Of a DNA stretch of 64,000 bases, positions 57,734-64,000 are shown one piece after another. The notes under the pieces were generated by a model, which was given only the letters and a program-made list of their open reading frames with translations, was not told the DNA's origin and did no database searches. The DNA lies in NCBI GenBank assembly GCA_934591815.1, contig CAKTPV010000001.1:124001-188000 (forward strand), read 5' to 3'. How positions within the stretch are numbered: the first letter of the stretch is position 1; each line of letters begins with the position of its first letter. Source of the stretch: an uncultured Oscillospiraceae bacterium. GTDB taxonomy: Bacteria; Bacillota; Clostridia; Oscillospirales; Oscillospiraceae. The position numbers and the translations under genes were made by a program.

Positions 57734-58729
57734 TCAATTTTCGTATAGAATGTCGCGGGCCACCGGCTGGTAAAACAGGCGCTCCGCCTCGTTGAAGTCC
57801 CGCGTCTGGCCAAGGATCCACATGAGCTTGGCCACCGCCGACTCCGTGGTCATGTCGTAGGCCTCCAGCAGCCGCAGGGTGCTTTTCAGGCGGCCGCCCA
57901 CATGGTACACCGTCAGGTCGCTGCCCTCGTTGGGTACCTGCGTGGTCATCACCACGATCTTGCCCCGCTCCACGCCGCGGCGCACCGCGTCGTAGAAATC
58001 GGTGCCCTCGTATTCCGGCAGGCCGCCCACGCCGAAGGACTCGATGATGAGGCCGTCATGCCGGTCCAACATGAAGTCGATCAGCTCGCTGGACGTACCG
58101 GGGATCAGCTTCAGCAGCCCCACGCGGCTGTCCAGCGTATCGTAGAACAGCGGCCGGGGATAGCAGGCGCAGCGCATATATTGCAGCAGATGACCGTCCT
58201 GCACCACCGCCAGATCGGGATAATTCACGCTGGAGAAGGCGTGGAAGCTCTTGGAGCAGGTCTTGCGGGCGCGTGTGCCAAGGATCACCTTGCCGTTGAA
58301 CACGATCTGGACGCCGCCGCAGCCCCGGCAGGCATACAAAAACGCATCGGTCAGGTTGCGCTTGGAGTCGGTGCCGTCAAACCAGATGGGCTTCTGGGCG
58401 CCGGTGAGCACGATGGGCTTGGGGCTGCCCTGCACCAGATAGCTGAGGGCGGCGGCGGTGTAGGCCATGGTGTCGGTGCCGTGGGCGATAACAAAGCCGT
58501 CGTAGTCGTCGTAGCGGGCACGAATGGCGGCGGCGATACCCAGCCAGTGCTCCGGCCGGATGTTGGTGCTGTCCAAACTGTACAGCTGGAGGCAGTCCAC
58601 ATGGCAGAGCGCCGCGATACCGGGAATGAAGGACAGCAGCTGCTCCGTGGTCAGCTCCGGCGTCAGACCGGAGGGCGTCTTTTCGGAGGCAATGGTGCCG
58701 CCGGTGCCGATCATCAGGATCTTTTTCAT
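57734..58729 (-). CDS. ansA: type I L-asparaginase
   Basis: 331 aa, the size of cytoplasmic asparaginases. Signature TGGTIAS (residues 8-14) with the nucleophilic Thr, and VIAHGTDTMAYTAAAL (about 78-93) with the second active-site Thr-Asp. No signal peptide, so type I. Converts asparagine to aspartate and ammonia. It lies 3 bp downstream of the SbcD-like gene, in the same run of minus-strand genes ending at the terminator 57694. Confidence 0.93.
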   Translation of the reverse strand: MKKILMIGTGGTIASEKTPSGLTPELTTEQLLSFIPGIAALCHVDCLQLYSLDSTNIRPEHWLGIAAAIRARYDDYDGFVIAHGTDTMAYTAAALSYLVQGSPKPIVLTGAQKPIWFDGTDSKRNLTDAFLYACRGCGGVQIVFNGKVILGTRARKTCSKSFHAFSSVNYPDLAVVQDGHLLQYMRCACYPRPLFYDTLDSRVGLLKLIPGTSSELIDFMLDRHDGLIIESFGVGGLPEYEGTDFYDAVRRGVERGKIVVMTTQVPNEGSDLTVYHVGGRLKSTLRLLEAYDMTTESAVAKLMWILGQTRDFNEAERLFYQPVARDILYEN

Positions 58730-58732
58730 GGT

Positions 58733-59818
58733 CTATACCTCCCGGTCGTCGATGGCGGCCAGCCCGAAGGCAGCCGCCTGCTCCATTAAACGGCGAGACT
58801 GGGGATCATCGCCGCACCTGTCCCGCAAATTCTGGAGGAACAAGCCCCGCAGGGTGTCTTCGCCGCACTTGTCCCACAGCTCCTGCCGGGCGGTGGTCTT
58901 ATCCCGCACCTGCAGGGCGTAAAAGCGTCCGGCCAGCGCGGTCTCGATCCGCTCCGGACGCACCGGCGCGGCGGGACTGCCGGTGAGGACGATGCGGCAC
59001 ACATCCTCGCCCCACCCCTGTGGGATGGCGGCCAAAGCCGCCTCCGCCGGGTCGCCCTCCGTCACGTCCACCTCCATGATGCGGTAACGGCGGCGGGCAA
59101 AGGGGATGAACGACAGCGCCGCCCCCTCCGGCGACACCTCGCCGGCGAGGAAGCCCTTGTCCCCCAGCTCGTCAAAGCCCCGCCCCTCCAGACAGCCGCA
59201 GTAGCCGTAGGGTACGGTGCCGACGCGGAGAACGCCGGAGCAGCCGTGGACATGGCCCAGCGCCAGATAATGCAGGCCGGAGGCGGCTACGGCGGCGGTG
59301 GTCAGCGGGCGGTAGCGGCTCTCAGAGCCGGTCAGCTCCCCGTGGATCAGACCGATATGCACCAGTCCGTCATCGGGGGCGGTAAAGCCGGACAGCACCC
59401 GATCCTCCGGCTCCTCCGGTGCGGTAAAGGCAGCGCCTTGGACGGCGCAGCCGTACTGGGGAAACGGGATGGCCTGCATCCTGTCCTCTGTAAAGATATG
59501 CACATTGTCAGGCCACAGCGTGCGGGCGTAGGCGCTGCGGGCGGTGTAGGGGTCGTGGTTGCCGGGGGCGACGACCACCTGCCCCCGAAAGCTGCCCAGC
59601 GCCTCCGCCAGCAGGCGGGCGGTATCGCCGCCGATGGCGGCGCCGTCAAAGAGGTCGCCGGCCAGCAGCATCAGCTGTATGTCGTGGTCGTTGGCCCAGT
59701 CCGCCATACGCTGCACGCTCTCCCGGCTCTCGGCACGGCGCTGGCGGGCCTGTTCCGGTGTCAGGGCGCCGAAGGCACTGTCCAGATGGAAGTCCCCGGC
59801 GTGCAGAATGCGCACCAT
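58733..59818 (-). CDS. SbcD-like metallophosphoesterase (DNA repair exonuclease family)
   Basis: 361 aa from ATG 59818 (GAGGAGG upstream), overlapping the previous stop as TGATG. Phosphoesterase motifs: ILHAGDFHLDSAFG (DxH), MLLAGDLFDGAAIG (GDxxD), VVAPGNHDPY (GNHD), GLIHGEL and YLALGHVHG (GHxH). These chelate two metal ions. Resembles the YhaO/SbcD group. Its usual ATPase partner (YhaN/SbcC-like) is not in the window. Confidence 0.88.
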   Translation of the reverse strand: MVRILHAGDFHLDSAFGALTPEQARQRRAESRESVQRMADWANDHDIQLMLLAGDLFDGAAIGGDTARLLAEALGSFRGQVVVAPGNHDPYTARSAYARTLWPDNVHIFTEDRMQAIPFPQYGCAVQGAAFTAPEEPEDRVLSGFTAPDDGLVHIGLIHGELTGSESRYRPLTTAAVAASGLHYLALGHVHGCSGVLRVGTVPYGYCGCLEGRGFDELGDKGFLAGEVSPEGAALSFIPFARRRYRIMEVDVTEGDPAEAALAAIPQGWGEDVCRIVLTGSPAAPVRPERIETALAGRFYALQVRDKTTARQELWDKCGEDTLRGLFLQNLRDRCGDDPQSRRLMEQAAAFGLAAIDDREV

Positions 59819-60306
59819 CACGCCTCCTCGTCCTGCCAGCCCTTGCACACGTCCACCCACTGGACGAAGTTCTTCCCGCAGCAGTGCTCCAGCTCATCGC
59901 AGGTCAGCTCAATGGCGCTGGCGGCGCTGCCCACAGCGGGGAACACCGTCTCGAACCGCTTCAGGGACACGTCCAGATAGGTCTTGACATCGTCGGGCAG
60001 GGCAAAGGGGCATACGCCGCCTACGGCGTGGCCGATACGCTCCACCGCCTCCTCGGCGGTGAGCATCTTGGCCTTGGCGCCGAAGAAGTGCTTATATTTG
60101 CTGTTGTCCACCTTGGCGTCACCGGCGGCCACCACCAGAATGGGGTCCTCCCCCACCTTGAAGCTCAGGGTCTTGGCGATACGGGCGCCCTCCACGCCCA
60201 CGGCCAGTGCGGCCAGCTCTACCGTGGCGCTGGACACGTCGAACTCGCGGATACGATCGTTGACGCCGTAAGGCGCCAGATAGGCTTTTACTTTTTCCAC
60301 AGACAT
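59818..60306 (-). CDS. YbaK/ProX-type aminoacyl-tRNA deacylase
   Basis: 162 aa. Family features: VELAALAVGVEGARIAKTLSFKVGEDPILVVAAGDAKVDNSKYKHFFG with the conserved Lys of the RIAKTL motif, then AVGGVCPFALPDDVKTYLDVSLKRFETVFPAVGSA, typical of YbaK/EbsC. Hydrolyses mischarged tRNA (Cys- or Ala-tRNA-Pro); substrate not certain. The next gene overlaps it by 1 bp. Confidence 0.92.
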   Translation of the reverse strand: MSVEKVKAYLAPYGVNDRIREFDVSSATVELAALAVGVEGARIAKTLSFKVGEDPILVVAAGDAKVDNSKYKHFFGAKAKMLTAEEAVERIGHAVGGVCPFALPDDVKTYLDVSLKRFETVFPAVGSAASAIELTCDELEHCCGKNFVQWVDVCKGWQDEEA

Positions 60307-60322
60307 GATGCAGCTTCTCCTT

Positions 60323-61099
60323 TTATTTGATCTCTATACGCTCCACGCCGGTGCAAAGGCCGGTGTCGCTGTTTAACGTAAAAATGCAGCCCTGCGCCGA
60401 GCAGGGGCCGTCCGCCGCCTGATAGCGGCCGGGCTGCCCGCCCAGAAAGAACTCCATGGATTGCTCCGGCCGGACGCCCAGCACGGATTCTACCGGGCCG
60501 GTCATGCCCAGATCGGTGACGTAGCCGGTGCCCTTGGGGAATACCCGGGCATCGGCGGTGGGCACATGGGTGTGGGTACCCCACAGGGCGGAGACGCGGC
60601 CATCCAGATAGTAGGCCATGGCCAGCTTCTCGCTGGTGGCCTGCGCGTGAAACTCCACCAGTGTGAAGGTGGGCTTGTCCAGCGTTTTCAGCAGGCGATC
60701 CGCCGTGGTAAAGGGGTTGTCGGCGTTGAAATCCAAGTCGCAGCGGCCGATGAGCACCAGCACCGCCACGGAGAACGTGCCGCAGTCATAGACGGCGCAG
60801 CCCTGTCCGGCGGCACGGCCCGTAAAGTTGGCAGGGCGCAGAATGTAGCGGTTCTCGTCCAGAAACGGGGCGATCTGGGGCTTGCCGAAGGTGTGGTTGC
60901 CCAGCGTGACCACGTCGGCGCCGGCCGCCAGCAGATCCTCCGCCTGCGCCCGGGTCAGGCCGGTGCCGGAGATATTCTCCCCGTTGACCACGGTGAAGTC
61001 GATGCGCTGTTCCCGCTTGAAGGTGCGCAGTTTCTTTTCCAGCAGCGCAAGACCCGTCTCGCTGGCCACGTCGCCCAGCGCTAAAACACGGTATTCCAT
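60323..61099 (-). CDS. ymdB: YmdB-family metallophosphoesterase
   Basis: 258 aa from ATG 61099 (AAGGAGG upstream). LALGDVASETGLALLEKKL at the N-terminus, VVNGENISGTGLT, VVTLGNHTFGK, FHAQATSEK and GTHTHVPTAD carry the di-metal ligands. In Bacillus ymdB follows rny; here an amidase-like gene lies between them. YmdB homologues hydrolyse cyclic nucleotides and affect development; the exact substrate here is not known. Confidence 0.92.
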   Translation of the reverse strand: MEYRVLALGDVASETGLALLEKKLRTFKREQRIDFTVVNGENISGTGLTRAQAEDLLAAGADVVTLGNHTFGKPQIAPFLDENRYILRPANFTGRAAGQGCAVYDCGTFSVAVLVLIGRCDLDFNADNPFTTADRLLKTLDKPTFTLVEFHAQATSEKLAMAYYLDGRVSALWGTHTHVPTADARVFPKGTGYVTDLGMTGPVESVLGVRPEQSMEFFLGGQPGRYQAADGPCSAQGCIFTLNSDTGLCTGVERIEIK

Positions 61100-61118
61100 A
61101 GTATTTCCTCCTTTGAGG

Positions 61119-62360
61119 TCAGTCGTTCCAGCCCAGTATCTTGGTGAGCTGGCGGTTGGCATAGTAGTACGCGGAGGCCGGATAGTTCCGCAGGTTGGCG
61201 GTGTTGGAGCACAGCAGATAGTCCACGGTCTGCCCGGCCTCGTCGGTAAGTACGCCGCAGATCACCGTGGTGTGGTTCCGCGGCTTCTCCACGCCCATGG
61301 TGATGATATCCCCCACCTCGCCGGTGAAGTAGGGCGCGTTTACCACCGCCACAAGGCCGGAGCCGGTATGCTCGGCTGCCAGATCGAGGAAGCCTCCCAC
61401 ATTGACCCACGGCAGCGAGACGCTGCGGCTGCTGTTGTAGAACCAGCCGTCCTCATAGCCGCCGGGAAGGGCGGGGATGCCGCCGGCGGTCAGCACCTGC
61501 GAGCCGAAGTTCATGCAGTTGCCGCCCACGTCGTCATAGGCCTTGTACGCATCGCTGCGCTTGGCGCTGTATGTCAGCATATAGTCCAGCGCCGCGGCGC
61601 GGTCATAGTCGTGATCCCATGTGACGGTGGGCGTCCACGGCGCACGGGGATCCGTCCTGCGCGCCTCGATGCACGCCAGCAGCAGCGGCAGGTTGCGGTC
61701 GGTATCGGTATTGGCATCATAGTCGGCGTTATAGTAGGGATTGTCGTCGGAGTCGTGGGTCACGATGCGCCAGCGGTCTCCGCTGATGCGCCGGAGTTGA
61801 AAATCGTGCTGCACGTTCCACTGCTCGGAGGGCAGCCCGCCCAGGCCGGCAAAGTAGACCACGCTGCTCTCCAGCACCGTCAGCTCCGCCGTGTCGCCGT
61901 CCTGTGTCAGCTCCGTGCAGCGCAGAGAGTAACTATAGGAATCGGCGCGGAGGTCGATAGGCGCCATCCGCCGGATGGCCGCCAGCGTGCGCCAGACCGT
62001 CCTGTGGTAGGCGGACTGGGCGTGACCGGTAAACAGGGCGGCGGGGTCGATGACCTGTAAATTGCAGACGGACTGGTAGTAGCAATCCATGAAGTCCAGC
62101 AGCAGGAGCTCCTGCCCGGTGGTCATGCCGTGGGCGGCTGCGCCGGAAATGCGCTCAAAGGCGGCGCTGACCGGCTGCGGCTCACTGCCCCAGACAGACT
62201 TGTGCTGCCGGGTCCAGACCTCCGTCTCCGGCACAGTATCGGTCACATCCACCGGCTCGGCCGGTTCCTCCGGCGCAGGGTCGTCCCCCACGACGGTCAG
62301 GCAGCCGGACAGCGACAGGGCCGCCGCCAGCAGCAGTGCCAGCAGGATCAGGCGTTTCAT
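61119..62360 (-). CDS. lipoprotein with C-terminal amidase-like domain
   Basis: 413 aa. Lipobox LSGC at residue ~20, then a Pro/Glu-rich linker. Middle domain (~60-240) contains a repeated DFMDCYYQS and SYSYSLRCTEL pattern, unassigned. C-terminal ~160 residues match the putative amidase domain seen in Firmicute surface proteins: GGNCMNFGSQVL with the Cys, NHTTVICG with the His. Cell-wall or peptide amidase outside the membrane is inferred. It has a promoter of its own at 62396-62424. Confidence 0.82.
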   Translation of the reverse strand: MKRLILLALLLAAALSLSGCLTVVGDDPAPEEPAEPVDVTDTVPETEVWTRQHKSVWGSEPQPVSAAFERISGAAAHGMTTGQELLLLDFMDCYYQSVCNLQVIDPAALFTGHAQSAYHRTVWRTLAAIRRMAPIDLRADSYSYSLRCTELTQDGDTAELTVLESSVVYFAGLGGLPSEQWNVQHDFQLRRISGDRWRIVTHDSDDNPYYNADYDANTDTDRNLPLLLACIEARRTDPRAPWTPTVTWDHDYDRAAALDYMLTYSAKRSDAYKAYDDVGGNCMNFGSQVLTAGGIPALPGGYEDGWFYNSSRSVSLPWVNVGGFLDLAAEHTGSGLVAVVNAPYFTGEVGDIITMGVEKPRNHTTVICGVLTDEAGQTVDYLLCSNTANLRNYPASAYYYANRQLTKILGWND

Positions 62361-62395
62361 CGAAGCGCCACCTCCCTTTTTCTCAGCTAAAAGGT

Positions 62396-62424
62396 ATTAT
62401 AACAAAAGAAGCTCCGGAGTGCAA
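62396..62424 (-). promoter_or_regulatory. promoter of the amidase gene within the rny terminator
   Basis: Minus strand TTGCAC, 17-bp spacer, perfect TATAAT. The -35 lies in the loop of the hairpin at 62409-62439, so read-through folding and promoter overlap. Confidence 0.55.
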
Positions 62425-62439
62425 CGCGCTCCGGAGCTT
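62409..62439 (-). terminator. terminator after rny
   Basis: AAGCTCCGGAG and CTCCGGAGCTT around a 9-nt loop, with CTTTTGTT after it on the minus strand. 11 bp after the rny stop. Confidence 0.8.
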
Positions 62440-62449
62440 GTGGGGGTCT

Positions 62450-64000
62450 TTATTTTGCGTATTCCACGACCTTCGTCTCCCGCAGGACATGGACCTTGAT
62501 CTGTCCGGGATACTCCAGCTCGTTTTCGATGCGCTTGGCCAGCTCCCGCGCCAGAATGACCATCTCGTCCTCGGACACCTGCTCGGGCTTGACCATGACG
62601 CGAACCTCGCGGCCCGCCTGAATGGCGTAGCTCTTCTCCACGCCGGGATAGGTGCCGGTGATCTCCTCCAGCTTCTCCAGACGCTTGATGTAGTTCTCCA
62701 GATTCTCGCGGCGGGCGCCGGGGCGTGCGGCGGAAATAGCGTCTGCCGCCTGTACCAGACAAGCCACCAGCGTCTTGCACTCCACGTCGCCGTGGTGCGC
62801 CTGAATGGCGTGGATGATGTCTTCCTTCTCCCGGTACTTGCGGGCGTACTCCACGCCCAGCGCCACATGGGTACCCTCGAACTCATGGTCAAGGGCCTTG
62901 CCGATATCGTGGAGCAGACCGGCGCGCTTGGCAGCCTGTACGTCGGCGCCCAGCTCGGCGGCCATCATGCCGGCGATGTGGCTGACCTCGATAGAGTGCT
63001 GCAGCACGTTCTGGCCGTAGCTGGTGCGGTAATGCAGGCGGCCCAGCAGCTTCTGCAGCTCGGGGTGCAGACTGCGGACGCCGGTCTCCAGCACGGCGCG
63101 CTCGCCCTCGGCGCGGATGACGCCGTCCACCTCGCGGCGGGCCTTCTCCACCATCTCCTCAATGTGGGTGGGGTGGATACGGCCGTCGGCGATGAGCTTC
63201 TCCAGCGCCAGACGCGCCACCTCCCGGCGAACCGGCTCAAAGCAGGAGACGGTAATGGCCTCCGGGGTATCGTCGATGATGAGATCGGCACCGGTCAGCG
63301 TTTCCAGCGTCCGGATGTTGCGGCCCTCACGGCCGATGATGCGGCCCTTCATCTCGTCATTGGGCAGGGGTACCACGCTGACGGTGATCTCAGCCACATG
63401 GTCGGCGGCACAGCGTTGGATAGCGGTGGCCACGATCTCACGGGCGCGCTGGTCGGCCTCGTCCTTGGCGCGGGCCTCGATCTCCTTGATCTTCAGCGCC
63501 GTCTCATGGGTGACCTCGGACTCCACCTGTGCGATCAGGTAGTCCTTGGCCTGCTCCGCCGTAAAGCCGGAGATGCGCTCCAGCATTTCGGTCTGGCTGC
63601 GCTTGATGAGCTTGATCTCCTCCTGCTCCTTGTCGGCGGCGGCGTGCTTCTGGGCCAGCGCTTCCTCTTTCTTTTCGATCATCTCGGTCTTGTGATCGAG
63701 ATTTTCCTCTTTCTGCTGCAAACGGCGCTCCTGCTTCTGCTGCTCGGCGCGGCGTTCCTTCACTTCCCTCTCGTATTCGCTGCGGTTTTTCAAAATCTCT
63801 TCTTTTGCTTCGAGTAGCGCTTCCCGCTTCTTGTTCTCAGAGCTTTTAATTGCCTCATTGATGATGCGCGTGGCTTCTTCCTCCGCGCTGGAGATTTCTT
63901 TTTCCGCTACGCCCTTGCGGTAGCGAATGCCGAGGAGGAAAAAGACCACCGCCGCCACAACAAACGCGGCTGCCGCCACGATCCAACCTGTTGCGGTCAC
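62450..64000 (-). CDS. rny: ribonuclease Y (5' end at window edge)
   Basis: At least 516 aa; the frame opens with GTG at the last base of the window, so the true start may be further right. N-terminal membrane anchor ([21 protein letters not shown]), a long coiled coil (~25-200), KH domain ([26 protein letters not shown]), HD domain with [13 protein letters not shown] and [10 protein letters not shown], and the ending [20 protein letters not shown]. Membrane-bound endonuclease that starts mRNA decay. Length agrees with Bacillus RNase Y (~520 aa), so little is missing. Confidence 0.96.
   Translation of the reverse strand: MTATGWIVAAAAFVVAAVVFFLLGIRYRKGVAEKEISSAEEEATRIINEAIKSSENKKREALLEAKEEILKNRSEYEREVKERRAEQQKQERRLQQKEENLDHKTEMIEKKEEALAQKHAAADKEQEEIKLIKRSQTEMLERISGFTAEQAKDYLIAQVESEVTHETALKIKEIEARAKDEADQRAREIVATAIQRCAADHVAEITVSVVPLPNDEMKGRIIGREGRNIRTLETLTGADLIIDDTPEAITVSCFEPVRREVARLALEKLIADGRIHPTHIEEMVEKARREVDGVIRAEGERAVLETGVRSLHPELQKLLGRLHYRTSYGQNVLQHSIEVSHIAGMMAAELGADVQAAKRAGLLHDIGKALDHEFEGTHVALGVEYARKYREKEDIIHAIQAHHGDVECKTLVACLVQAADAISAARPGARRENLENYIKRLEKLEEITGTYPGVEKSYAIQAGREVRVMVKPEQVSEDEMVILARELAKRIENELEYPGQIKVHVLRETKVVEYAK

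Noticed and set aside
56389..57813. 474-codon minus-strand frame
   Set aside because: Other frame of the SpoVAF-like gene, low-complexity Gly/Arg/Ala translation.
62336..63817. 493-codon plus-strand frame
   Set aside because: Antisense to RNase Y; Leu/Gly-rich as expected for a shadow.

Overview
The window suggests a spore-forming, Gram-positive anaerobe of the class Clostridia, probably order Oscillospirales. The evidence is a set of chromosomal genes at the right end (spoIVB, a SpoVAF/GerA-type germination protein, RNase Y, a YmdB-type phosphoesterase), purine-rich ribosome binding sites, and Gram-positive surface features (sortases, LPxTG proteins, lipoproteins). I see no rRNA, tRNA or CRISPR array.

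About 1-55,195 is one large integrative and conjugative element (ICE) whose left end lies outside the window. 55,196-64,000 is chromosome, all on the minus strand. The boundary falls inside spoIVB: its reading frame matches the family up to the motif GGIVQGM and then hits a stop exactly where the catalytic Ser of the SGSP motif should be. The rest of spoIVB, and the usual neighbour spo0A, should lie beyond the unseen left end. No relaxase or integrase is in view, so these must be to the left if the element is intact.

Layout of the ICE. (1) 1-15,354: two minus-strand core operons for DNA metabolism. Operon A is JAMM peptidase, ThiF/E1-like enzyme, sliding clamp A and a partial gene. Operon B is SF2 helicase, sliding clamp B, zinc-finger protein, small Cys-rich protein, sigma-region-2-like protein, MoxR ATPase, SSB and VWA protein. 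Both are preceded by copies of the same ~200-bp leader, with a conserved -10 box and an intrinsic terminator whose stem shows compensatory changes, so they are probably co-regulated by attenuation. (2) Plus-strand, more AT-rich cargo sits behind each leader: a SIR2-like NADase with a small zincin-like protein (3,918-6,324), and a P-loop/deoxycytidylate-deaminase fusion overlapping a membrane-anchored DCD/dUTPase-fold protein (15,620-19,484). Both look like anti-phage modules, and the second is the best candidate for an undescribed system. (3) 19,625-24,449: two mirror-image modules of ECF sigma factor, DUF4367-type anti-sigma-like membrane protein and small secreted protein, with an XRE regulator between. 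(4) 25,011-29,369: a small secreted protein, a lipoprotein, a two-permease ABC transporter and a membrane-anchored protein, possibly bacteriocin or peptide export/immunity. (5) 29,605-35,440: a sortase-assembled pilus with two sortases, major pilin, thioester adhesin tip and a lipoprotein. (6) 35,570-49,473: replication initiator and type IV secretion genes (VirD4, VirB4, TraC-like, PrgI, NlpC/P60 hydrolase, VirB6, VirB2-like). (7) 49,648-52,998: a NACHT NTPase and an AAA/DUF4143 ATPase as cargo. (8) 53,180-55,010: ParB and ParA, followed by a hairpin and the attachment junction.

Together this is an element carrying its own replication and processivity factors, partition, transfer apparatus, adhesive pilus and at least three plausible defence modules, inserted in a gene needed for late sporulation. 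Family assignments come from motifs read by eye; no database search was possible.
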